Of a DNA stretch of 64,000 nucleotides, positions 53,326 through 64,000 are shown in pieces. A program made the position numbers and the translations under genes. Each line of letters starts with the position of its first letter. The first letter of the stretch is position 1. This DNA is from Chiridota heheva. Its lineage: Eukaryota > Echinodermata > Holothuroidea > Apodida > Chiridotidae. The stretch is from assembly GCA_020152595.1 (NCBI GenBank), contig JAIGNY010001701.1, positions 1,403,733 through 1,467,732 of the forward strand, read 5' to 3'. Under the pieces are notes generated by a model. It saw nothing but the letters and a program-made list of their open reading frames with translations. It was not told the origin of the DNA and did no database searches.

Positions 53326-56300
53326 CCCAGGCTCCGGTCCCGGCCTCCGGTCCCGGCCTCCGGTCCCGGCCTCCGGTCCCGGCCTCCGGTCCGGCCTCCG
53401 TCCCGCCTCCGTCCCGCCTCCGGTCCCGGCCTCCGGTCCCGGCCTCCGGTCCCGCCTCCGGTCCCGCCTCCGTCCCGCCTCCGTCCGCCTCCGTCCCGCC
53501 TCCGGTCCCGCCTCGGTCCCGGCCTCCGGTCCCGGCCTCCGTCCCGGCCTCCGGTCCCGCCTCCGGTCCCGCCTCCGGTCCCCTCGGTCCCGCCTCCGGT
53601 CCCGCCTCCGTCCCGGCCCCGGTCCGGCCTCCGGTCCCGCCTCCGGTCCCGCCTCCGGTCCCGGCCTCCGGTCCCGCCCGTCCCGCCTCCGTCCCGCCTC
53701 CGGTCCCTCCTCCGGTCCCGGTCCCTCCTCCGGTCCCGGTCCCTCCTCCGGTCCCGGTCCCTCCTCCGGTCCCGGCCTCGGTCCCGGCCTCCGGTCCCTC
53801 GGTCCGCCCCGGTCCGGCCTCCGGTCCCGCCTCCGGTCCCGCCTCCGGTCCCGGCCTCCGGTCCCGGCCTCCGTCCCGGCCTCGGTCCCGGCGGTCCGTC
53901 CCGCCTCGGTCCCGGCCTCCGTCCGGCCTCCGGTCCCGGCCTCCGGTCCCGGGCCTCCGGTCCGGCCTCCGGTCCCGGCCTCGGTCCCGGCCTCCGGTCC
54001 GGCCTCCCGGTCCCGGCCTCCGGTCCCGGCCTCCGGTCCCGGCCTCCGGTCCCGGCCTCCGGTCCCGGCCTCCGGTCCGGCCTCCGGTCCCGGCCTCCGG
54101 TCCCGGCCTCGGTCCCGGCCTCGGTCCCGGCCTCCGGTCCCGGCCTCCGGTCCCGGCCTCGGTCCCGGCCCGGTCCGGCCTCCGGTCCGGCCTCGGCCTC
54201 GGTCCCGGCCCGGTCCGGCCTCGGTCCCGGCCTCCGGTCCGGCCTCCGGTCCGGCCTCCGGTCCCGGCCCTCCCGGCCTCCGGCCGGCCTCCGGTCCGCC
54301 TCCGGTCCGGCCTCCGGTCCCGGCCTCCGGTCCGGCCTCCGGTCCCGGCCTCCGGTCCCGGCCTCCGGTCCGGCCTCCGGTCCCGGCCCGGTCCCGGCCT
54401 CCGGTCCGGCCTCGGTCCCGGCCTCGGTCCGGCCTCCGGTCCCGGCCTCCGGTCCGGCCTCCGGTCCCGGCCTCCGGTCCGGCCTCGGTCCGGCCTCCGG
54501 TCCCGGCCTCCGGTCCCGGCCTCCGGTCCCGCCTCCGGTCCGGCCCGTCCCTGGCCTCCGGTCCCGGCCTGCCCGGTCCGGCCTCCGGTGGCGGTCCGGC
54601 CTCCGGTCCCGGCCTCCGGTCCCGGCCTCGGTCGTCCCGGCCCGGTCCGGCCTCCGTCCCGCCGGTCCCGGTCGCCCGGTCCCGGCCTCCGGTCCCGGCC
54701 TCCGGTCCCGGCCTCCGGTCCGGCCTCCGGTCCGGCCGGTCCCGGCCTCCGGTCCCGGCCTCCGGCCTCCGGTCCGGCCTCCGGTCCCGGCCTCCGGTCC
54801 CGGCCTCCGGTCCCGGCCCCGGTCCGGCCTCGGTCCCGGCCCCGGTCCCGGCCTCCGGTCCCGGTCCGGTCCCGGCCTCCGGTCCGGCCTCGGTCCCGGC
54901 CTCCGGTCCCGGCCCGGTTCCGGTGCTGGTCCCGGCCTTCAATGCCAATCCAGGCCTCCGGTCCGGCCTCCGGCCTCCGGTGCTGGTCCCGGCCCCCGGT
55001 GCCGGTCCTGGTTTCCGGTGCCGGTCCCGGTTTCCGGTCCCGGCCTCCGGTGTCGGTCCCGGCCTCCGGTGCCGGTCTTGGCCTCCGGTGCCGGTCCCGG
55101 ACTCCGGTGCCGGTCCTGGCCTCCGGTGGCGGTCCCGGCCTCCGGTGCCTGCCTCGGCCTCCGGTGGCGGTCCCAACCTCCGGTGGCGGTCCCGCCCTCC
55201 GGTGGCGGTCCCGGCCTCTGGTGCCAATCCTGGCCTACCGGCCTCCAAACTTTCGGTGCTGGTCCCGGCCACCAGTGCCAGTCCCGGCCAATCCGGGCCT
55301 CCCGGCCTCCGGCCTCCGGTGCTGGTCCCGGCCCCCGGTGCCGGTCCTGGTTTCCAGTGCCGGTCCCGGTTTCCGGTCCCGGTTTCCGGTCCCGGTTTCC
55401 AGTGCCAAACCTGGCCTCCAGTGCCGGTCCTGGCCTCCATAATTCCAGATATCCCATTTAATTTCAGATATCCCAAATAATTCCAGATATCCCATTTAAT
55501 TTCAGATATCCGTTATTCAATTTCAGATATCCGTTATTCAATTTCAGATATCCGTTATTCAATTTCAGATATCCGTTATCTCCGGTGGCGGTCCCGGTTT
55601 CCGGTGGCGGTCTCGGCGTCCAGTGGCGGTCCCGGCCTCCGGTGCCGGTCTTGGCCTCCGGTGCCGGTCCCGGCCTTTGGTGCCAGTCCCGGCCTCCGGT
55701 GCCGGTCCCGGCCTCCGGTGCCAATTCTGGCCTCCCGGCCTCCGGCCTCCGGTGCTGGTCCCAGCCCCCGATGCCGATCCCGGCCTCCGGTGGCGATCCC
55801 GGCCTCCGGTGGCAGTCCCGGCCTCCGGTGCAGGTCGGCCGTCGGTGCGGTCGGCCTCGGTGCGGTCCGGCCCCGGTGCCGGTCCCGGCCTCGGTGGCTG
55901 TCCCGGCCTCCGGTGGCGGTCCCGGCCTCCGGTGGCGGTCCCGGCCTCCGGTGGCGGTCGCGGCCTCCGGTGGTGGTCCCAGCCTCCGGTGGCGGTCCCG
56001 ACCTCCGGTGGCAGTCCCACCCCCGGTGGCGGTCCCGGCCTCCGGTGGCGGTCCCGGGCCTTCGATGGCGGTCCCGGCACTAATGCAGGTCCCGGCCTCC
56101 GGTGCCGGTCCCGGCCTTTGGTGGTGCTCCGGTCCCGGCCTCCAGTGGTGCTCCGGTCTTGGGCTCCGGTGGTGGCGGTCCCGGCCTCCGGTGGCGGTCC
56201 CGGCCTCCGGTGGTGGTCCCAGGCTCAGGTGGCGGTCCCGGCCTCCGTTGGTGCTCCGTTCCCGGCCTCCGGTGGTTCTCCGTTCCTGGCCTCTGGTGGT

Positions 56301-59170
56301 GCTCCGTTCCCGGCCTCCGCTGGTGCTTCGTTTCCGGCCTCCGGTGGTGCAATGTTCCCGGCCTACGGTGGCGGTCCTGGCCTACGGTGGCAGTCCCGGC
56401 CTACAGTGGTGGTCCCAGCCTCCTGCGCTCCGGTCGCAGCCTCCAGTGGCGGTTCCAGTGTCCGGTGGCCGGTCTCAGCCTCCGGACCCGGCCTCTGGTC
56501 CCGGCCTCCGGTCCCGGCCTCCGGTCCCGGGCTCCGGTCCCGATCTCCGGCCTCCGGTCCCGGCCTCCGGTCCCGGCCTCCGGTCCCGGCCTCCGGTCCA
56601 GGCCTCCGGTCCCGGCCTCCGGTCCCGGCCTCCGGTCCCGGCCTCCGGTCCCGGTCCTGGCCTCTGGTCCCGGCCTCCGGTCCCGGTCCCGCTTTCCGGT
56701 CCCGGTTTCCGGTGCCAAACCTGGCCTCCGGTGCCGGTACTGGCCTCCGGTGGAGGTCCCGGTTTCCGGTGGCGGTCTCGACCTCCGGTGCCGGTCCCGG
56801 ACTCCGGTGCCGGTCCTGGCCTCCGGTGGCGGTCCCGGCCTCCAGTGCCGGTCTCGTCCTCCGGTGGCAATCCCGGCCTCCGATGGCGGTCCCGGCCTGC
56901 CGTCCCGGCCTCCGGTCCCGGCCTCCAGTGGTGCTCCGGTCCTAGGCCTCCGGTGGTGCTCCGGTCCCATCCTCCGGTGGTGCTCCGTTCCCGGCCTCTG
57001 GTGGTGCTCCGTTCCCGGCCTCCAGTGGCGGTCCCGGCCTCCGGTGGCGATCCTGGCGTCCCTGGTGGCGGTCCCGGCCTCCGGTCCTAGTCCCGGCCTC
57101 TGGTGCCGGTCCTGGACTCCGGTGCCGGTCCCGGCCTCCGGTGCCGGTCCCGGCCTTACGGTCCTGGTCCCGGCCACCGGTGCCAATCCGGGCCTCCCGG
57201 CCTCTGGCCTCCAGTGCTGGTCCAGGCCCCCGGTGCCGGTCCCGGCCTTCGGTGCCAGTCCCGGTTTCCGGTCCCGGTTTCCGGTGCCAAACCCGGCCTC
57301 CGGTGCCGGTCCTGGCCTCCGGTGGCGATCCCGGCCTCCGGTGGCGGTCTCGGCGTCCGGTGGCGCTCCCAGCCTCCGGTGCAGGTCCCAGACTCCGCGG
57401 ACTCCGGTGCCGGTCCCGGACTCCGGTGCCGGTCCTGGCCTCCGGTGCCGGTCCCGGCCTCCGGTGCAGGTCCCGGCTTCTGGTGCCGGTCCTGGCCTCC
57501 GGTGCTGGTCTTGGCCTTCCAGTGCCGGTCCCGGCCTCCGGTGCCAATCCTGGCCTCCCGGCCTCCGACCTCCGGTACTGGTCCCAGCCCCCGGTGCCGG
57601 TCCCGGCCCCCAGTGGCAGTTCCGGCCTCCGGTGGCGGTCCTGGCCTCTGGTGGCGGTTTCCGGCCTCCGGTGGCGGTCTCGGCCTCCGGTGCCGGTCCC
57701 TGCCTCCAGTGCCGGTCCCGGCCTCCGGTGCCGGTCCCGGCCTCCGGTGGCGATCCCGGCCTCCGGTGGCGGTCTCGGCGTCCGGTGGCGCTCCCAGCAG
57801 GTCCCAGACTCCGCGGACTCCGGTGCCGGTCCCGGACTCCGGTGCCGGTCCTGGCCTCCGGTGCCGGTCCCGGCCTCCGGTGCAGGTCCAGGCTTCTGGT
57901 GCCGGTCCTGGACTCCGGTGCTGGTCTTGGCCTTCCAGTGCCGGTCCCGGCCTCCGGTGCCAATCCTGGCCTCCGACCTCCGGTACTGGTCCCAGCCCCC
58001 GGTGGCGGTCCCCAGTGGCGGTCCCGGCCTCCGGTGGCGGTCCCGGCCTCCGGTGGCGGTCCCGACCTTCGATGGCAGTCCCGGCCTGGTGGCGGTCCCG
58101 GCGTCCGGTGGCGGTTCGGTCCCAGCCTAAGGTGGTGCTCCGGTCCCGGCCTCCGGTGCCGGTCCCGTCCTCCGGTGGCGGTCCCGGCCTTTCGGTGCGG
58201 GTCCCGGCCTCCAGTGCCGGTCCTGGTTTCCGGTGCGGTCCCGGCCTCCGGTGCCGGTCCCGGCCTCCGGTGGCGGTCCCGGCCTCCGGTGCCGGTCCAG
58301 GCCTCCGGTGCGGTCCCGGCCTCGGTGCCGTCGGCCTCCGGTCGGCCTCGGTGCGGTCCGGCCTCGGTGCGGTCCCGGCCTCGGTGCTGGTCCCGGCCCA
58401 CGGTCCTGGTCCCGGCCACCGGTGCCAATCCGGGCCTCCCCGGCCTCCGGCCTCCAGTGCTGGTCCCGGCCCCGGTGCGGTCCCGCCGGTGCCAGTCACG
58501 GTTTCCGGTCCCGGTTTCGGTGCCAAACTGGCACCGGTGCGGCGGCCCGGTGGCCTCCGGTCCTGGTCCGGCCTCCTGTGCGGTCCTGGACTCGGTGCGG
58601 TCCCAAACTCGGTGCGGTCCTGGCCTCGGTGGCGATCCGGCCTCGGTGGCGGTCTCGGCGCCTCGGTGGCGCTCCCAGCCTCGGTGCAGGTCCCGGACTC
58701 GCGGACTCCGGTGCGGTCCCGGACTCGGTGCCAATCCTGGCCCTGGCCTCGGTGCTGGTCCCGGCCTCGGTGCAGGTCCCGGCTTCTGGTGCGGTCCTGG
58801 CCTCCGGTGCTGGTCTTGGCCTCCAGTGCGGTCCCGGCCTCCGGTGCCAATCCTGGCCTCCCGGCCTCCGACCTCCGGTACTGGTCCCAGCCCCCGGTGC
58901 CGGTCCCCAGTGGCGGTCCCGGCCTCCGGTGGCGGTCCCGGCCTCCAGTGGCAGTCCCGGCCTCCGGTGGCGGTCCCGGCCTCCGGTGGCGGTCCCGGCC
59001 TCCGGTGGCGGTCCCGACCTTCGATGGCAGTCCCGGCCTGGTGGCGGTCCCGGCGTCCGGTGGCGGTTCGGTCCCAGCCTAAGGTGGTGCTCCGGTCATG
59101 GCCTCCGGTGGTGCTCTGGTCCTGGCCTCCGGTGGCGGTCCCAGCCTCAGTTGCCGGTCCCGGCCGCCGG
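53326..59170 (+). repeat. GC-rich 13/19-bp minisatellite, forward arm
   Basis: At 53,326-54,900 the unit is the 13-mer GGTCCCGGCCTCC. From 54,900 it is mainly 19 bp, with GGTGCC or GGTGGC preceding the same 13-mer. Higher-order blocks recur, for example GACTCCGCGGACTCCGG near 57,390, 57,808 and (with lost bases) 58,690, and CCAATCCTGGCCTCC near 57,543, 57,960 and 58,849. An AT-rich island sits at 55,437-55,581. The long open frames (GGRDRRPGPEAG, RSRPPVPVPASG) are repeat translations without splice or start context. Confidence 0.97.
55437..55581. repeat. AT-rich 20-21-bp minisatellite nested in the GC array
   Basis: Seven or eight units of ATTTCAGATATCCGTTATTC / ATTCCAGATATCCCATTTAA. Only AT-rich interval in more than 10 kb of GC satellite; both borders pass directly into GC units. 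Confidence 0.92.
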
Positions 59171-62100
59171 TGCGAGGCCGGGACCGCCACTGGTGGCCGG
59201 GACCAGCACCGGACACCAGGACCGGCACCAAAGGCCGGGGCCAGCACCGGAGGCCGGGACCGACACCGGAGGCCGGGACCGGAGGCCAGGAGGCCCGGAT
59301 TGGCACCGGAGGCCGGGACCGGAGGCCGGGACCGGCACCAAAAGGCCGGCACCGGCACCTGAGGACGGGACCGGCACTGGAGGCTGGGACTGGCACTGGA
59401 GGCCGGGACCGGCACCGGAGGCCGAGACCGCCACCGGAGGCCAGGACTGCCACCGGAGGCCGGGACCGCCACCGGAGGCCGGGACCAGCACCGGAGTCCG
59501 GGACCGGCACCGGAGGCCGGGACCACGACCAGAGGCCGGGACCGCCACCGGAGGCCAGGACCGCCACCAAACGCCGGGATCGCCACGGAGGCGGGACCGC
59601 CATTGGAGGCGGGACCGGATGCGGGACCGGCACCGAGGCCGAGACCACCACGGAGGCGGGACCGCCACCAGAGGCGGGACCGCCACCGGAGTTTGGGACC
59701 GCACGAGTCTAGGACCGGCACCTGAGGCGGGACCAGGACCGAGGCCACGACTGCCACCGGAGGCCGGCACGGAGGCGGGACCGACACGGAGGCCGGGACC
59801 GCACCGGAGGCGGGACCGCACGAGGCCGGAACCGGCACCGGAGGTCGGACCAGGGCACCAGAGGCGGGACCGCACGAGTCAGGACCGCACCGAGGCGGGA
59901 CCAGGACCGGAGGCCGGGACCGCCACCAGAGGCCGGGACCGCCACCGGACACCGGAGTTTGGGATCGCCACCGAGGCCAGGACCGCCATTGAGGCCGGGA
60001 CCTGCACTGGAGGCGGGACGCACGTGAGGCCGGGACCCACCGGAAGGCCGGTGCACCGGCACCGGATGGGTCCGGCACTGGAGGCCTGGGACCGGCACCG
60101 GTGGCGGGACCGGCAGGTGGAGTCCAGGACCGGCACGGAGGCCGACCACGACCGGAGGCGGGACAGCCACCGAGGCCAGGACCGCCCCAGTGCGGCCGAT
60201 CGCCACCGAGGCCGGTGGGACCGCCATTGAGGCGGGACCGGATGCCGGACCGCACCGACACCGGAATCGCCACGGAGGCGGGACCGCCATTGGAGGCGGG
60301 ACCTGCACTGGAGGCGGGACCGGCACCGAGGTTTGGGACCGGCACGGGCCGGCACCGGCACCGGAGGATGGGACCAGGCACTGGGGCGGGACCGGCACCG
60401 AGGCCGGGACCGCACCGAGTCCAGGACCGCACCGAGGCCGGGACCACGACCGGAGGCCGGGGACAGCCACTGGAGGCCAGGACCGCCACCAAACGCCGGG
60501 ATCGCCACCGGAGGCCGGGACCGCCATTGAGGCCGGGACGGATGCCGGGACCGGCACCGAGGCGAGACCACCACGGAGGCGGGACCGCCACCAGAGGCCA
60601 GGACCGCCACCGGAGTTGGGACCGGCACCGAGTCAGGACCGTCACCTGAGGCGGAACCAGGACCGGAGGCCCGACTGCCACGGAGGACCCGGCACTGGAG
60701 GCCGGGACCGACACGGAGGCGGGACCCGGCACGGAGGCGGGACCGGCACCAGAGGCCGGAACCGGCACCGGAGGTCCGGGACCAGGGCACCGGAGGCCGG
60801 GACCGGCACCAGAGGCCGGAATCGGCACGGAGGTCCGGGACCAGGGCACCAGAGGCGGGACCGCACGGAGTCAGGACGGCACGGAGGCGGGACCAGGACC
60901 GAGGCGGGACCGCCACCAGAGGCGGGACCGCCACGGACACCGGAATCGCCACGGAGGCCGGGACCGCCATTGGAGGCCGGGACCGGCACTGGAGGCCGGG
61001 ACCGGCACCGGAGGCCGGGACCGGCACCGGAGGCCGGGACCGGCACCGGAGGCCGGGACCGGCACTGGAGGCCGGGACCGGCACCGGAGGCCGGGACCGG
61101 CACCGGAGGCCGGGACCGCCACCGGAGGCCGGGACAGCCACCGGAGGCCAGGACCGCCACCGGAGGTCGGCACCGGAGGCCGGGACCGACACCGGAGGCC
61201 GGGACCAGCACCGGAGGCCGGGACCGGCACCAGAGGCCGGAACCGGCACCGGAGGTCCGGGACCAGGGCACCAGAGGCGGGACCGGCACGGAGTCCAGGA
61301 CCGGCACGGAGGCGGGACCAGGACCGGAGGCCGGACCGCCACCAGAGGCCGGGACCGCCACCGACACCGGAATCGCCACGGAGGCCGGGACCGCCATTGG
61401 AGGCCGGGACCTGCACTGGAGGCCGGCACCGGAAGGCCGGCACCGGCACCGGAGGATGGGACGGCACTGGAGGCCGGACCGCACCGGAGGCCGGGACCGC
61501 ACGGAGTCAGGACCGGCACCGAGGGCGGGACCACGACCGAGGCGGGACAGCCACGGAGGCCAGGACCGCCACCAAACGCCGGGATCGCCACGGAGGCGGG
61601 ACCGCCATTGGAGGCCGGGACGGATGCGGACCGGCACCGAGGCCGAGACCACCACCGGAGGCCGGGACCGCCACCAGAGGCCGGGACCGCCACCGGAGTT
61701 TGGGACCGGCACCGGAGTCTAGGACCGGCACCTGAGGCCGGGACCAGGACCGGAGGCCACGACTGCCACCGGAGGCCGGCACCGGAGGCCGGGACCGACA
61801 CCGGAGGCCGGGACCGGCACCGGAGGCCGGGACCGGCACCAGAGGCCGGAACCGGCACCGGAGGTCCGGGACCAGGGCACCGGAGGCCGGGACCGGCACC
61901 AGAGGCCGGAACCGGCACCGGAGGTCCGGGACCAGGGCACCAGAGGCCGGGACCGGCACCGGAGTCCAGGACCGGCACCGGAGGCCGGGACCAGGACCGG
62001 AGGCCGGGACCGCCACCAGAGGCCGGGACCGCCACCGGACACCGGAATCGCCACCGGAGGCCGGGACCGCCATTGGAGGCCGGGACCGGCACTGGAGGCC

Positions 62101-64000
62101 GGGACCGGCACCGAGGCCGGGACCGGCACGGAAGGCCGGCACGGCACGGAGGATGGGACCGGCACTGGAGGCCGGACCGGCACCGGAGGCCGGGACCGCA
62201 CCGAGGCGGGACCACGACGGAGGCCGGGACAGCCACGGAGGCCAGGACCGCCACCAAACGCCGGGATCGCCACCGAGGCGGGACCGCCATTGGAGGCCGG
62301 GACCGGATGCCGGGACCCGGCACCGAGGCCGAGACCACCACCGAGGCCGGGACCGCCACCAGAGGCCGGGACCGCCACCGAGTTTGGGACCGCACCGGAG
62401 GCGGAACCGCCACCGGAGGTCCGGGACCGCACCGAGTCTAGGACCGGCACCTGAGGCCGGGACCAGGACCGAGGCGCGACTGCCACTGGAGGCCTGGACC
62501 GCCACCAGACGCGGGATCTCCACCGGAGGCCGGGACCGCCATTGAGGCCGGACCACCACCGGAGGCCGGGACCGCCACCAGAGGCCGGGACCGCCACCGG
62601 AGTTTGGGACCGCACGGAGTCTAGGACCGGCACCTGAGGCGGGACCAGGACCGAGGCCACGACTGCCACCGAGGCGGCACCGAGGCCGACCGACACGGAG
62701 GCGGGACCGGCACTGGAGGCGGGACCGCACCAGAGGCCGGAACCGGCACCGGAGGTCCGGGACCAGGGCACCAGAGGCCGGGACCGGCACCGGAGTCCAG
62801 GACCGGCACCGGAGGCCGGGACCAGGACCGGAGGCCGGGACCGCCACCAGAGGCCGGGACCGCCACCGGACACCGGAATCGCCACCGGAGGCCGGGACCG
62901 CCATTGGAGGCCGGGACCTGCACTGGAGGCCGGGACCGGCACCGGAGGCCGGGACCGGCACCGGAAGGCCGGCACCGGCACCGGAGGATGGGACCGGCAC
63001 TGGAGGCCGGGACCGGCACCGGAGGCCGGGACCGGCACCGGAGTCCAGGACCGGCACCGGAGGCCGGGACCACGACCGGAGGCCGGGACAGCCACCGGAG
63101 GCCAGGACCGCCACCAAACGCCGGGATCGCCACCGGAGGCCGGGACCGCCATTGGAGGCCGGGACCGGATGCCGGGACCGGCACCGGAGGCCGAGACCAC
63201 CACCGGAGGCCGGGACCGCCACCAGAGGCCGGGACCGCCACCGGAGTTTGGGACCGGCACCGGAGTCTAGGACCGGCACCTGAGGCCGGGACCAGGACCG
63301 GAGGCCACGACTGCCACCGGAGGCCGGCACCGGAGGCCGGGACCGACACCGGAGGCCGGGACCGGCACCGGAGGCCGGGACCGGCACCAGAGGCCGGAAC
63401 CGGCACCGGAGGTCCGGGACCAGGGCACGGAGGCCGGGACCGGCACCAGAGGCCGGAACGGCACCGAGGTCGGGACCAGGCACCAGAGGCGGGACCGCAC
63501 CGAGTCAGGACCGGCACCGGAGGCCGGGACCCGCCATTGGAGGCCGGGACGGCACTGAGGCCGGGACCGGCACGGAGGCGGGACCGGCACGGAAGGCGGC
63601 ACCGGCACCGGAGGATGGGACGGCACTGGAGGCCGGGACCGGCACCGAGGCCGGACGGCACGAGGCAGGGACCACGACCGAGGCGGGACAGCCACCGGAG
63701 GCCAGGACCGCCACCAAACGCCCGGGATCGCCACGGAGGCGGGACCGCCATTGGAGGCGGGACGGATGCCCCGGCACCGGAGGCCGAGACCACCACGGAG
63801 GGCAGGACCGCCACCAGAGGCCGGGACCGCCACCGGAGTTTGGGACCGGCACCGGAGGCCGGAACCGCCACCGAGGTCCGGGACCGGCACCGGAGTCTAG
63901 GACCGGCACCTGAGGCCGGGACCAGGACCGGAGGCCGCGACTGCCACTGGAGGCCTGGACCGCCACCGGACGCCGGGATCTCCACCGGAGGCCGACCGCC
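59171..64000 (-). repeat. GC-rich 19-bp minisatellite, inverted arm, continues past the window
   Basis: From about 59,171 the unit is the reverse complement, GGAGGCCGGGACC plus GGCACC or GCCACC. Higher-order markers recur: CCACCAAACGCCGGGATCGC near 59,570, 60,488, 61,569, 62,248, 63,110 and 63,711, and GGAGTTTGGGACC near 59,689, 61,694, 62,599, 63,244 and 63,836, roughly every 0.6-1 kb. It reaches the last base of the window, so its full size is unknown. Confidence 0.97.

Noticed and set aside
53317..63985. Very long open frames (up to about 1,480 codons) on both strands of the GC-rich region
   Set aside because: They translate the 13/19-bp repeat in several frames at once (GPEAGTGGRDR, RSRPPVPVPASG). 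They lack splice or start context, and the sequence contains probable indel errors. No protein gene is supported.

Overview
The window is a piece of an animal nuclear genome. Its genes are split into small exons with GT/AG junctions, the background is AT-rich, and it holds non-LTR retrotransposons, tRNA-derived SINEs, MITEs and an exceptional amount of minisatellite DNA. Two plus-strand genes can be supported, and both match proteins known from vertebrates. A marine invertebrate, perhaps a deuterostome such as an echinoderm, fits the gene sequences and repeat style. That is an impression, not a demonstrated placement.

Layout: (1) 1-4.4 kb: a SINE, a 23-bp minisatellite split by a truncated LINE, and a tandem array of a TTAA-bounded MITE. 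(2) 4.8-10.5 kb: the last two coding exons of a cAMP-dependent protein kinase regulatory subunit type II gene (PRKAR2), enclosed by two ~450-bp inverted repeat arms. (3) 12.4-14.4 kb: a 31-bp minisatellite fused to the 3' end of a tRNA-derived SINE. (4) 16.6-35.2 kb: a ten-exon gene best matched to ERICH2 (glutamate-rich 2). The exon phases agree throughout (404 codons plus stop), provided a second acceptor 14 nt downstream of the first AG is used at one exon. Its introns carry a deleted RNase H-type LINE, an antisense CR1-like LINE fragment, a hAT-type MITE with 8-bp target duplication, TTAA MITEs and a foldback element with ~170-bp arms. (5) 35.6-40.2 kb: a ~350-bp tandem repeat, then a 2.9-kb 18-bp minisatellite with ~1.33-kb higher-order structure. 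(6) 40.8-53.3 kb: intergenic DNA with nested SINE and MITE insertions, a 360-bp TA tract and a 24-bp minisatellite. (7) 53.3-64.0 kb: a GC-rich 13/19-bp minisatellite more than 10 kb long. It reverses orientation near 59,170, so it is a very large inverted structure that runs off the window.

The very long open frames in the 37-40 kb and 53-64 kb regions are products of repeat units, not genes. No bacterial-type operon, CRISPR array or defence system is present. The main novelty is structural: at least eight unrelated minisatellites, several touching or lying inside mobile elements, and a possible tandem-acceptor switch giving two different C-termini in the ERICH2-like gene.
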